64,000 nt of DNA. Source: Plotosus lineatus. Its lineage: Eukaryota; Chordata; Actinopteri; Siluriformes; Plotosidae. A model generated the notes under the pieces. It had not been told where the DNA came from. It made no database searches and was given only the letters and a program-made list of their open reading frames with translations. The position numbers and the translations under genes are program-made. The stretch covers positions 83,792,550-83,856,549 of the forward strand of contig CM045729.1 of the NCBI GenBank assembly GCA_024760905.1. Reading direction: 5' to 3'. Below, piece after piece: positions 32,379 through 44,340 of the stretch (its first letter is position 1; each line of letters begins with the position of its first letter).

Positions 32379-35362
32379 TTTCTTTTCCTTTTGGCTGTTC
32401 CCTTCAGGGGTCGCCATGGCAAATCATCTGCCTCCACCTCAGCCTGTCCTCTGCATCTTCTTCTCTTACTTTAACAACCTTTATGTCTTCCTTCACCACA
32501 TCCATAAATCTATTCTTTGGTCTTCCTCTAGGCTTTCGGCCTGGTCGTTCCAACCTCAGCATCCGACTGCCAATGTATTCACTATCCCTCCTATGTACAT
32601 GTCCAATCCATCTCAATCTAGCCTGTCTGACTTTGTCTCCAAAACATCTAACATGTGCTGTCCCTCTGATGTACTCATTTCTGATCCTATCCATCCTTGT
32701 TACTCCCAAAGAGAACCTCAACATTTTCATCTCTGCTACCTCCAGCTCTGCCTCCTGTCTTTTCCTCAGTGCCATTGTTTCTAATCAATGCAAGATCGCT
32801 GGCCTCATCGCCGTCTTGTACAGTTTTCCTTTCAGTCTTGCTGATACGCTCCTATCGCACATCACACCGGACACTTTTCTCCGATCATTCAAACCTGCCT
32901 GCACACGTTTCTTCACATCTTTTCCACACTCTCCATTGCTCTGGATTGTTGAGCCTAAGTACTTAAAATCCAACACCTTCCTTATCTCTGCTCCCTGTAA
33001 CATCACCGTTCCTCCTGGGTCCTTCTCATTCACACACATGTATTCTGATTTACTGAGGCATACCTCCACCTCTCTAGATTTTCCTGCACTTGTTCTCTGC
33101 TCTCACTACAGATCACAATGTCATCTGCAAACATCATAGGCCATGAAGATTCTTGTCTAACCTCAACTGTTAGCCTGTCCATCACCATTGCAAACAAGAA
33201 GGGCTCAGAGCTGACCCTTGATGCAGTCAGACCTCCACCTTGAATTTGTCGGTCATGCCAACAGCACACCTCACCACTGTCTTACATCTCTCATACATGT
33301 CCTGCACCACACCAACATACTTCTCTGCCACTCCAGACTTCTTCATGCAATACCACAGTTCTTCTCTTGGCACCATGTCATGTGCTTTCTCCAGATCCAC
33401 AAAGGTACAATGCAGCTCCCTCTAACCTTCTCTGTACTTCTCTATTAACATCCTCAAAGCAAACACTGCATCTGTGGTGCCCTTTCTTGGCATGAAACCA
33501 AACTGTTGTTCACAAATGCTGACCTCTGCCCTTAGTCTAGTTTCCACTATTCTTTCCCATATGTTCATCATATGGCTCATCAACTTTGTCCCTCTGTAGT
33601 TGCCACAACTCTGCATGTCTCCCTTGTTCTTAAAAATGGGCACCAGCACACTTCTCCTCCATTCCTCCAGCATCTGCTCACTCTCTAAGACCTTGTTGAA
33701 TGTTCTGGTCAGAAAATCTACTGCTACCTCTCCTAAAACCTCCATACCTCCACAGGTATATTCTCAGGACCAACTGCCTTTCCATTCTTCATCATTTTCA
33801 GTGCCTTCCTCACTTCACCCTGACTAATCTTTGCTACTTCCTACTCCTCAATGGTCACCTCTTCTATTCCCTTTTCTCTCTCATTTTCCTCATTCATCAG
33901 CTCTTCAAAGTACTCTTTCCATGTTCCCAGTACACTTCTGTCATCAGTCAATTCATTTCCCTCTCTGTCCTTTATCAATCTAACTTGTGTCCTTCCCATC
34001 TCTATTTATCTGCTGTGCCAACCTGTATAGATCTTTTTCTCCCTCCTTACTGTCCAACCTATTATACAAGTCATCATACTCCCTCTGTTTGGCATTTGCC
34101 ACCACTACTTTTGCCTTATGCTGTGTCTCCCTGTACTCCTGTTTACTCTCTTCGGTCCTCTCAATGTCCCACTTCTTAGCTAACCCCTTCTTTTGTACAC
34201 ACTCCTGCACTTCCTCCTTACATCCACCAAGTCCCCTTATCTACTTTCCTTCCAGAGGACACACCGTTTACTCTCCTACCTGTCTCCCTGATCACATTTT
34301 CTGTCGTTGTCTAGTTCTCTGGAAGCACTTCCTGACCACCCAACATGACCCTCTTCCTTTTTCAGCTCCACCACTTTGTCTTCTGCTCTGCCTTTGCCTT
34401 CTTCACCTTCCTCACCATCAGCATCATCCTGCACACCACCATCCTATACTGTTTGGTAACACTCTCACCCACTACTACTTTGCAGTCACTGACTTCTTTC
34501 AAACGGCATCGTCTGCACAAGATGTAGTCTACCTGTGTGCTCCTACCTCCTCTTTGAGAAGTCACCTTATGCTCCTGTCTCTTCTGGAAGAAAGTATTCA
34601 CCACAGCCATTTCCATCCTTTTTGCAAAATCGATCAACATCTGTCCTTCTGTGTTCCTATCCTGGATACCAAACCTGCCCATCACTTCCTTGTCCCCTCT
34701 GTTGCCTGCACCAACATGTCCATTGAAGTCTGCACCTATGACCACTCTTTCACCTCTGGGGATGCTCTGCATCACTTCATCTAACTCACTCCAGCATCTC
34801 TCTTTCTCTTCTAGCGCATATCCTGCCTGTGGGGCATAAGGACTAACAACATTGAACATCACACCTTCAATGTCAAACTTGAGACTCCTCACTCTTGTCT
34901 GACACCCGTTTCACTTCTAGAACATTCCTGACAAACCCATCCTTCAAGATGACTCCTACTCCATTTCACTTCCCATCCACACAGTATGTCCACCTTCCTC
35001 CTCTGCATAATGTTAGCCAGCTCTCTATCTTTTCTTTGCATCGTTCCAACATTCAAAGTTCCTACTCTCAGTCCTAGTCTCATGCTTTTCCTCTTCTCTC
35101 TCTGCCTATGGATACTCCTCCTGCCTCTCCTTCTTTGACCAACAGTAGTCCAATTTCCATCAGCACCCTGTTGGTTAACAGCACGAATGGCAGTCATTGT
35201 TAACCCGGGCCTCGACCGATCCGGTATGGAGGTAACATTTGTGATTTGCATGATAAAGTTTGGCATTGGTTTTACGTCGGATGCCCTTCCTGACACAACA
35301 CCTCTGCATTTTTCCAGGCTTGGGAACGGCATAAGGGGGAGAGACACTGGCTAGTCCCCCGT
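32379..35362 (-). mobile_element. RTE/BovB-type LINE, near full length, heavily frameshifted (copy E)
   Basis: The 3' block is at 32379-32420 and the G-rich 5' end near 35360. Minus-strand pieces in order: 5' region and start of endonuclease (35347-34889), endonuclease (34892-34362; VIGADFNGHVGAGNRGDKE), linker (34210-33980), reverse transcriptase fragments (33745-33030; GFMPRKGTTDAVFALRML, MMFADDIVICSES), and C-terminal region (33069-32404; RPRGRPKNRFMDVV). There are at least six frame breaks and small deletions. The 5' end abuts a (GT)n tract. Confidence 0.9.
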
Positions 35363-35365
35363 ATT

Positions 35366-35413
<48 letters not shown>
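35366..35413. repeat. (GT)n microsatellite
   Basis: GT run directly at the 5' end of LINE copy E. Confidence 0.9.
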
Positions 35414-35415
<2 letters not shown>

Positions 35416-35851
35416 TTACTGCAAAAATATTTACAAAAATATGGAGACCACATGGATTTCTATATAATTCCATGAAACCTACCAATAGAAATAGGTTCAA
35501 CAGATATGGAAATTTCACCACTGATTTGTGAGAAAAATCTCTACAAGTCTATAAAACACTCATTTTTTTCTCAAAAGCAATGGAACCTTCAGAATTCTAT
35601 CCATATTTAGAAATCGTGTCGAAATTCTTAGTCTTCAACTGATTCTATGGAATTTCATCCATGGTTTGTATGAACAGTTTTATCTAACTGTCCTCACTAA
35701 ATCGAAGGGTACTAACAGAATAGGTGTGTGTGTGTGTGTGTGTTTATTATTTGTACTGTCATATCTCCATCAGTTCTTTATCAGTCTTCAAAATGCCTAA
35801 ATTTGTGTTTGATAGTAAGGCTAAGATCATTAGCATGGCATTTTTTTTCAG
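35414..35851. other. Probable intronic non-coding DNA
   Basis: It has a short (TG)n at 35725-35743 and a T-rich run ending in cag at 35851, which forms the acceptor of the next exon. Confidence 0.4.
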
Positions 35852-35986
35852 GAGAATCAGAAGGTGGATGTGACAGCAGTGTCCAGCACTCCGGTAGACA
35901 GTGAGTTATCCAAGCTGAAGGGTACAATCGGAAAGCTGGAGGAACCATTGTGTGAGAACTACAGTGAGTTTGAGAAAAAAACCAAG
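35852..35986 (+). CDS. Host exon encoding a coiled-coil-like segment, phase 0-0
   Basis: A strong acceptor (ttttttttcag, ending 35851) and a consensus donor (gtaaga, from 35987) bound 45 open codons. The peptide is charged and heptad-like (DSELSKLKGTIGKLEEPL, YSEFEKKTK). The symmetrical phase matches the exon at 61343. I do not recognise the protein. A real exon is supported by splice sites and composition, not by homology. Confidence 0.6.
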
Positions 35987-36044
35987 GTAAGAAAAAAAGA
36001 GAAAAAAAGTTTTGCATTTCAAACAATTTTTTTTAATGTTGGCT

Positions 36045-36173
36045 TTAACCCTAGCTGTGCCCCATACTGAATCCTGAACTGCCAGCCTTTTTTCTGCATA
36101 ACCAACATGCATTGTATATATTGGTTTTAGATTCCTAAATATTAGATTTACATGAGTAAACTATATACGTTAT
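36045..36173 (+). repeat. Repeat family R2, copy 2, left part
   Basis: It matches 9011-9130 from ttaaccctag onward, and breaks off at aaactatatacgttat, which is duplicated at 39493-39508 after the nested insertion. Confidence 0.7.
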
Positions 36174-38710
36174 AAGATAAGATAAGATAAGATACAGCTT
36201 TATTAATCTCACAATGGAGAAATTCACTGTTACAGGCTCTTGAGGTACCATCAGTAGGGGGTGCAAAAATAGATACAAATACAAACATACACACATACAT
36301 ATATATTATATAAGTAAATAAATAAGTAGATACATAAATAGTATAAATTAATAAACAATAAAAGAAAAGAATGGAGCAACTTTATAGACTGGCCTATATT
36401 AAAGTGTAATGTATCTGAGTGCAGAGTAGATGGGTTGATATGGTTCACAGTCAGTGGGGTAGATGTGGTTGATTAAAGTGCACGGGGTTTTTATTGCACA
36501 TAACCAGTATTTTCACAGACAGTTACAAAGTGGCGTTGTACAGTCTGATAGCGGTGGGAATGAACGACCTGCGGTAGCGCTCCTTCCCTGCACTGAGGAT
36601 GCCTCAGTCGTCCACTGAAGGAGCTACTCAGCTCCTCTACAGTCTGGTGCAGTGGGTGATAGATGTTGAACAGGATGGATGTGAGCTTTGCTACCATCCT
36701 CCTCTCACTCACCTCCTCCACAGAGTCCAGTGGGCAGCCGAGGACAGAGCTGGCCCTCCTGACCAGCTTGTTCAGTCTCTTTCTGTCCCGCTCTGTGCTG
36801 CCCGGGGCCCAGCAGATGGCAGCGTAGAGGATTGCAGAGGCTACCACAGAGTCATAAAAAGTCCTGAGCAGAGGTCTGCATATGCCGAAGGACCTGAGTC
36901 TCCTCAGAAGGTGGAGGCGACTCTGGCCCTTCTTGTACAGGGCGTTGGTGTTGTGGGACCAGTCCAGTTTATTGTTAAGGTGAACACCCAGGTACTTGAA
37001 ACTGTCCACTGTCTCAATGTCCTGTCCCTGGATGTTCACTAGTAAGTGTGTGTGTGTGTGTGTTTGAGTGCTTCTCCTGAAGTCGACCACCATCTCCTTC
37101 GTCTTCCTGGTGTTCAAGCACAGGTGGTTGCGCTCACACCAGTCCACGAAGTCAATGATGACCGACCGGTACTCCAGCTCGTTCCCCTCAGACACACGGC
37201 CCACGATGGCGGAGTCGTCCGAGAACTTCTGGAGGTGGCAGCTGTTTGTGTTATATATGAAGTCCGAGGTATAGATATTGAAAAGGAAGGGTGAGAGGAC
37301 GGTGCCCTGCGGTGCCCCCGTGCTGCAAACTACCACCTTTGACTTACAGCCGCGCAGCCGCACGTACTGTGGACGGTTGGTAAGGTAGTCAATAATCCAG
37401 GCAGCGAGATGCCCGTCCACTCCCACGTCCTCCAGCTTCCTCGCAGACGCCGCTGGCCTGATGGTGTTGAAGGCGCTGGAGAAGTCAAAGAACATGACCC
37501 TCACAGCGCTGCCGGCGATCTCCAGGTGGGTTAGTGCCCGCTGCAGAAGGTAGATGACGGCGTCTTCTACTCCGATGTTGGGCCTGTAGGCAAACTGCAG
37601 CGGGTCTAGGTGGGGCTCACCATAGAGCGGAGGTGTTCAAGGAGGAGCCTTTCCATGGTCTTAATGAGGTGGGAGGTCAAGGCGACAGGTCTGTAGTGGG
37701 CTGGTTCCTTCGCTTGTGCTGTTTTGGGAACCGGAACCACACAGGAGGTCTTCCATAGGACGGAACCTTCTCCAGGCTGAGGCTCAGGTTGTACAGGTAG
37801 CATAGTACCACACAGAGCTGGTCTGCGCAGGTCCTCAGCAACCTGGGACTGATGCCATCAGGTCCTTCAGATTTCCTCTGATTTAGTCGCCTCAGCTGTC
37901 TCCTCACCTGGTCTGATGTGAGGGAGAGGGGGGGCTGGTGTGGGCTGCAGAGGGAGGGGATGTGTCTGTCGGGCTGTAGCAGTCAAGTGAAGTTGGCCTG
38001 GGGAGGGGGAGGTGTCAGCTGGTCTGGAGACGTGTGAAGAGGGGAGGGGAACGGGAGGGGTGCAGAGGGGAGGGGGAGAATCAAACCTGTTGAAGTAACA
38101 GTTTAGTTCATCCGCCCAGCGCTGGTCACCATCAGCTGTCCCTCTGACACTCTGCCCAAATCCAGACATGGTCTTTAGTCCTCTCCAGACGTCCCGCACG
38201 TTGTTCTGAGCCAGCTTCTCCTCCATCTTCTTCCCATAGTCCTTCTTTGCCCTCCTGATTCTCCACTGGAGCTCACGCTGGACCTTCTTCTGCTCCTCTC
38301 TGTCCCCCGAGATGAAAGCCCTCTTTTTCTTGTTCAGGAGGACTTTAAGCTCAGGGGTGACCCACGGGTGATTGTTGGAGAAGCACCGTACCCTCCGTGT
38401 TGGCACAGTGCTGTCCACGCAGAAGTTCATGTAATCAGTGATACAGTGTGTGAGGCCGTCGATGTCATCACCAAAGGAGTCACAGAGCATGCTCCAGTCT
38501 GTGGTCTGGAAACAGTCCCTAAGCCTCTCATTGGTCTCCTCGGTCCACACTTTCACAGACCTCTTCTGTGCAGGTTCCTTTCGCACCCTGGGTGTGTATT
38601 GGGGGAGCAGGTAGACCAGGTTGTGGTCTGATCGTCCCAGTGGGGGGAGGGGGGAGGAGCTGTAAGCGTCCTTCACATTTGCATACAGCAAGTCCAGTTC
38701 ATTCTAGTTA
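36174..38710 (-). mobile_element. CR1/L2/Rex1-group LINE, 5' truncated, frameshifted
   Basis: On the minus strand: end of endonuclease and linker (38691-37867; RSDHNLVYLLPQYTPR, WVTPELKVLLNKKKRAF), start of reverse transcriptase in two shifted frames (37907-37606), then reverse transcriptase and C-terminus as one 337-codon frame (37504-36491). That frame has MRVMFFDFSSAFNTI, GAPQGTVLSPFLFNIYTSDF, the catalytic KFSDDSAIVG box, and SFKYLGVHLNNKLDWS. The 3' terminus is a short tandem tail (aagataagataagata on the plus strand) with an adjoining ttattaatctcacaatgg-type sequence, usual for this LINE group in fish. At least three frame breaks. Confidence 0.88.
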
Positions 38711-39492
38711 TGAATGCAGCCATGGGGGGGTGGGGGGGAGGGGGGGCGCACTAACAAGTGTCTCTCCCCCTTATGCCGGTCCCAAGCCCAGAAAAATGCA
38801 GAGGGTTGCGACAGGAAGGGCATCCGGAGTAAAACTTCTGCCACATTAAAAATGCAAATGGTCAAAACAGGGGGCAGAGATAAAGAAGGTGGAGGATTTT
38901 AAGTACTTAGGCTCAACAATCCAGAGCAATGGAGAGTGTGGAAAAGAGGTGAAGAAGCGCATGCAGGCAGGTTGGAATGGATGGAGAAAAGTGTCCGGTG
39001 TGATGTGTGATAGGAGAGTATCGGCAAGAATGAAGGGAAAAGTGTACAAGACGGTGATGAGGCCAGCAATGTTGTATGGTTTAGAGACAGTGGCCCTGGG
39101 GAAAAGACAGGAGTCAGAGTTGGAGGTAGCAGAGATGAAAATGTTGAGGTTCTCTTTGGGAGTAACGAGGATGGATAGGATTAGAAATGAGTACATCAGA
39201 GGGACAACACATGTTAGATGTTTTGGAGACAAAGTCAGAGAGGCTAGATTGAGATGGTTTGGACATGTACAGAGGAGGGATAGTGAGTATATTGGCAGTA
39301 GGATGCTGAGGTTGGAACTACCAGGCAGAAGGCCCAGAGGAAGACCAAAGAGAAGATTTATGGATGTGGTGAAGGCGGACATGAAGGTCGTTGGAGTAAG
39401 AGTAGAAGATGCAGAGGATAGGGAGAGATGGAGGCAGATAATTTGCTGTGGCGACCCCTGAAGGGAACAGCCGAAAGGAGAAGAAGAAGAAG
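38711..39492 (+). mobile_element. Internally deleted RTE LINE (copy F): 5' end joined to 3' end
   Basis: It starts with the family's 5' end (aatgcagccatgggg) and about 130 bp of 5' region (gacaggaagggcatccggag). Near 38870 it passes straight into the last 610 bp of the LINE, encoding MEDFKYLGSTIQSNGECGKE through RPRGRPKRRFMDVVK to CGDP (38889-39461), and a (GAA)n tail. About 2.3 kb of the middle is absent. Both transcript ends are present, so it could in principle have been mobilised in trans as a non-autonomous element. Confidence 0.85.
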
Positions 39493-39765
39493 AAACTATA
39501 TACGTTATGAATAGCTCTTGTATTGTCCTTTTCAAAACATTATTTTTTTCGAGTAAAAAGGGCAACTTCTGGTCACATGACCAGAAATCCAAGATGGCCA
39601 CCATGCTATGGATCACTTAAACTTCACTAACCAGGTGACTCAAGTATTATATATCATTTTTGATCGTGATCTAGTGATAGCAGGATCGTTGCTCGATGTA
39701 AGAGGACCTGAAAAAGGAAAACAGAATTTCAATATCTCTGTGTCCGTTAAATCGCAGTCCGTAAA
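39493..39765 (+). repeat. Repeat family R2, copy 2, right part
   Basis: It resumes the R2 sequence (gaatagctcttgtattgtcc) that stops at 36173, and continues to the gtaagaggacctgaaaaagg block also seen at 9318. Confidence 0.7.
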
Positions 39766-40401
39766 ACTGAGGCATGAGTGTGCATATATAAATATATATA
39801 GTCTAAATAGTAATCGTTTTGTCTAAATAATACACCATTTCTCTTTAGTCCAGCCAATGTGCTCTCTAGCAAATAAATGATCACCTCTTCTACACGTCAT
39901 TTGTTTTTTTTTTTTTTTTTCTCCAAACAGTGGGAATTTGCAGGGCTTCTTGCCATGTCGTGTTTACATAGGCGTTTTCTAATTGTAACAAGACTCACAG
40001 GTAACTTTAGATCTCCTTTGATCTTCCTGCAGCTGATTGGTGGCTGACTTCTTGCCATCTTGTTCTTTCTCTAGCCATTTGATTGGTAGTTTTTTGTTTT
40101 CTTCCACGTCTTTCAGGTTTTGGTTGCTATTTTAAAGCAATTATTTATGTTTCCCCCTCTCCAATCATATTTTTAATTAAGATACACTGGTCTTCTTAAC
40201 AATCTTTGGAACAACCCATTTTCCTCATAAATTCAAAGGGAAATACTCTATAACCAGCACATATGACATTTGCTGCTTTCCTTCCTTAAGGGTAATAATT
40301 AGCACTTATTTTTCAAACAATGAATCATATCCATAACTGAATTCTACACTGCTATTTTTTTAACACGTCCCTTTCAATTAGTGGTTCAATTGCACAGAAT
40401 C
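39766..40401. other. Non-coding stretch
   Basis: AT-rich, with a T run at 39903-39922. Nothing recognised. Confidence 0.4.
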
Positions 40402-40672
40402 CCCCAGTGCAGCTAAGAGGTTTATCAAAGGTTGTCATGTCTCTTGTTATCTATTTTGTCGGGCATGTAAAAAAAAAAAAAAGAAATTGCTGACTTTTGA
40501 CAAGAGTAGGCTGCATAGCCATTACTGTGTTTCTCCCTTGTGATGGCCTGGCAAGCTTTCCAGGGTGTACTCTGCCGTTGCTCAGAATTGGCTGAGATGG
40601 ATACCAGCCTCCCTATGACCCTAATTAGGATAAGATTAAGCAGTTCAGAAAATGAATAAATGAATGAATTAC
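40402..40672 (+). repeat. tRNA-type SINE, body and tail
   Basis: It begins cccccagtgcagctaa, carries the gatggcctggcaagctttcc and cctaattaggataagat blocks, and ends in short AATG units. Confidence 0.75.
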
Positions 40673-40901
40673 ACAGAATCAGCAGCAGGCAGGTCATGAC
40701 TGTCAGGGTTGTTGGATTCTATTACTTTAATACACCTTGAAAATCATTTGCCATGTATGAATTTAATTTCTTCCAAAAATACTGATTAATCAAGTTGGTG
40801 ATGTCTGACTGATTTTTTTTTTTTGTTCTGTTTTTGTTTTGTTTTTTTTGTTTGTTTGTTTTTTTTTTTTAACAACTGTACATCAGTTTATATTTGCAAT
40901 A

Positions 40902-41136
40902 CAGTTGGCCCCCAATTTACTAAATTAATCCGTTCCAGAGACATTTTCGTATTGCGGGGATTTCGTAAGTAGAGGTCGCATCTTGCATGTTAAACGCCTA
41001 ATTCATTCCAAGGCTCCAGTCCTTGGACTGGATAAGCCCCACAAACCCTTTAAAAATGATAAAAGTACAACAATTTTTGTCTGTTAAATATGTGTTAAAA
41101 GAAAATATTAATTAAACCATTATTAAACATTTTTAT

Positions 41137-41174
<38 letters not shown>

Positions 41175-41183
41175 TTCTTTCTC

Positions 41184-41246
<63 letters not shown>

Positions 41247-41462
41247 ATCCTCTCGCGTGCGCGCTGTGGGCCATGCCCATGCCATGCACAAGACGTGGAA
41301 TTCAAAGCGCATTCCCTGCTTGACAAACTCAACTTTAATTTGATTCCTTGAGGGATCGGGATGCCAGATGAGCTCAAATGCACCCGCATTTATTAAATAT
41401 TTACTGAATTAAACAACTTAAAAAAACTAAAAACAAAAGTGTTATTCCTTCTCTCTCTGTCG

Positions 41463-41495
<33 letters not shown>

Positions 41496-41893
41496 GTGCG
41501 CGCACTGCGGGCCACGCCCACAAGACGTGATTCAAAGTGCATTCTCTGCTTGACAAACTTAACTTTAATTTGATTCCTTGAGGGATCGGGATGCCAGATA
41601 AGCTCAAATGCACCCACATTTATTAAACATTTAGTGAATTAAAACAAACAAAAAAAAAAATCTAAACTAAAGAGTGAAGCTTCCTTCTGTCTCTTTCTGG
41701 GAGGCCAGCGGGGCGGGTTTTTGAGAGACAGCCAATGAGAGAGCAACTCGCGCGTCGATTGGCGCATTTGAATTTTGAATTTCTTTTCGTAAGAGGGGGT
41801 TGTTTCATATTTCGGGGACAGAAACTCAGGAAAATGTTTTTTGTAATCCGAGGATTCCGTACAGAGGGGTCTTCGTAAATTGGGGGACAACTG
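40902..41893. mobile_element. Tigger/pogo-like non-autonomous element, 992 bp
   Basis: Inverted ends cagttggcccccaatttac (left) and cagttgtcccccaatttac (right, inverted) are each preceded by TA, the mariner/pogo target. The motif aatccgttcca lies next to the left end. There is no transposase. Inside are (CA)n, long (CT)n and an internal tandem duplication of about 243 bp (41253-41390 against 41495-41640). Confidence 0.82.
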
Positions 41894-42020
41894 TATTCAG
41901 CAGAAGCTTTTCTCCAGAGTGACTTACAGAAGTGATTTAAGTCCCTATCAGTGAATATATTCTTAAACTGGTTTGTTAGAACACAAGCTAAGTATACCAT
42001 ATGTCAACCTTTTTTTTTTT

Positions 42021-42068
<48 letters not shown>

Positions 42069-42349
42069 GCATAGTGCTAATCTCGATATTTGCGAAAAAC
42101 TGAAGTTTTCAGCTGTTGTTTGAAGACACCCAGTGACACAGCTATCCGGATTTCCAGAGGAAATTCATTCCACACCCTTGGAGCCAAAACAGAGAAGAGT
42201 TTATATCAGCTGATTGCCCTGAAACCAGTTGCATTAGTGGCCAGACCAATGCACTTACTGGTTAAAATATGGAGAAGAGCACAGTGGATGCAGAGGTGAA
42301 GGACAGAAAAGGAGAAAGAAGGAGGCAGCGAGACAGCAGAGTCTTCCAG
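41894..42349. repeat. Dispersed-repeat sequence with (TG)n
   Basis: cagaagcttttctccagagt followed by gacttacagaagtgattt is typical of a widespread teleost repeat. (TG)n lies at 42024-42066. No gene is visible. Confidence 0.4.
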
Positions 42350-43640
42350 AGAAAAATAGGTATCAGTGGAGTCTCCCATCTATTCAAATGGAAATGTGAG
42401 ATCACTGAGGAATAACATGGATGAGCTGACAGTGCTGGCCCGGAGTCAGGGGGAGTACTGGGTGTGTAGTTTAATGTGCTTCTTGGAAACATGGCTGCAT
42501 CAAGATATCTCCTATGATAACATATCCATTGTGGACTTTCCCTGTTTGGGCCGAAAGAGACTGTAAATTGGTTGTATGCAAACATTGCCATGGCCTGGCG
42601 AGCTGCACAGGGTATACCCTGCCCTCGCCCAGAGTCGGCTGAGAAGGGTCCCAGCCTCCTTGTGACCCTAAATAGGTTGAAGAGGTTCAGAAAATTAATT
42701 AATGAATGTATGCAGACACGAAGGATGCCTACAGTTCCTCCACCATCATTCCGCTGGGAAGCTCAGACCACAACTTTTAATTTACCTCTCTTTATTCTAT
42801 GTGCCTTTTGTGAAGAGGCAGCCTGTGACAACAAGGACTGTTAGGATACGATCCGATGAGGTCATGGAGGTATCCCAATACATGTTTCAAGCAATGTTTT
42901 GGCCCGCGTTCTGTGAGCCACATGATGATGACATCGATAGGCTTAAGTGTATTTCACACTACATTAGTTTCAGCACCGACACCATCATCCCAGCCCAAGA
43001 TGTCCTTTGTGACTAAATAATAAGCCTTGGATAACTAAAGACATTAAATCTCTCCTCAATGACCAGAAGATGGTATTCAGGGTTGGCAACAGAGAGGTGA
43101 TAATGAGCCAAAGTTCACAAAGAGTCGAGATCAGAGGGTTGAAGGACAATTACAGCAGAAAACAACATGAGAGAGGTTTGGAGGGGTATAAAGACCATCG
43201 CTGGTTTCAGGCCATCTATCAGCAGAGGACTTGAGGGCAGTGAGGAGAGGGCCAATGTGCTGAATATTTTCTTTAACTGATTCAACACTGCAGCTACCAC
43301 ACAGCACCCTTCTAACTGGTCAGGAGTAAACGTGAACTCCCCTGCCATGCAACTCTCTTCCTCTCCTCACTGCATCCTTGCCTTCTGTGATAGACCTGAC
43401 ACCTCTCTTCCATCTGTCAATTTTACTTATAATCAGGTTGAGAAACAACCGACTCCATTCAGACAAGGCAGCAGGACCAGATCGGGTACCAAGTGTATTT
43501 AAAGCCTGTGACCCCCAGCTATGTGGATTTTTACATTGCATCTTCATGCAGCTTAATGTGACAAAGATCAAGGAACTGATTGTGGATTTTTGGAGATCTA
43601 AAAGCAACTTCCTGTTTCCAATTCCTTCCCAGAACATACA
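42350..43640 (+). pseudogene. Decayed CR1/L2/Rex1-group LINE with a SINE inserted
   Basis: 42366-42566 encodes an endonuclease start (NVRSLRNNMDELTVLARSQG, CFLETWLHQDI). After a SINE 3' fragment, weak similarity continues (SHYISFSTDTIIPAQD; WITKDIKSLLNDQK; KIKELIVDFWRS), which parallels segments of the LINE at 36174-38710. It has many stops and frame breaks. Confidence 0.65.
42588..42712 (+). repeat. tRNA-type SINE 3' fragment
   Basis: ccatggcctggcgagctgca, cagagtcggctgagaagg and a reduced AATG tail. It interrupts the decayed LINE. Confidence 0.7.
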
Positions 43641-44340
43641 GTAAAATGCTGTCCATGAACTTCTATGCCACATTTACAAAGGATCTTCCACATGCTTTAC
43701 TATGCACTTTATCAAAAGCTGCTGCAAAGCTAATAAAGAATAATGCTGTTGAAAGACAATACTGTAATCTGCAGCCTTGACTCTGATGGAAGCTTGCTTG
43801 TTGCATGCAAAAGTGCTCATAGATGTCAATGAGATGGTTTCAGCTGATGTTTTAACCCTTTACGCTCGATGGTGACGAATTTGTCACACAAGAATTAAGA
43901 GCTTAAAAATTTAATTTATATCACGACAGGCATCTGGGGAATGACTGTGACGAATGTGGAATATTTCCTGTTGAAGCAGAGAGTGGCATTGCGTCATCTT
44001 TTCCCGCGCTTTATCGGTTAGGCTCAAGACATCGTGAGTGGGTGATGTCCATGAGTCATCTTTCAAATTGTCAGTACTCAAAGCACAATGGATCAAATAC
44101 CAGGTGAGATTCATGCACAAAAAAAATAAAATCGTCATTGAACAATAATGGTAGTTTTGTAATTTTATGAGGTAGAAATAGCTTATTGAGTTCATTTTAC
44201 TTAAAAAAAAAAAAAAAAAACATTTTATGTGAGTGATGTTTTCGTCACATCAGGTGTATGAACAAGCTTGGCTGTCAACAGTGATTACTTACAACATAGT
44301 TTACAAATAGTACAATTCTTGCAAAAAAATAGTGTTTTTA
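43641..44340. other. Unassigned stretch with a piggyBac-like end signature
   Basis: ttaaccctttacgctcgatg at 43853 has the TTAA + CCCTTT form of piggyBac-type termini. It is followed by the near-palindrome gtgacgaatttgtcac. A partner end was not found. No gene. Confidence 0.35.
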
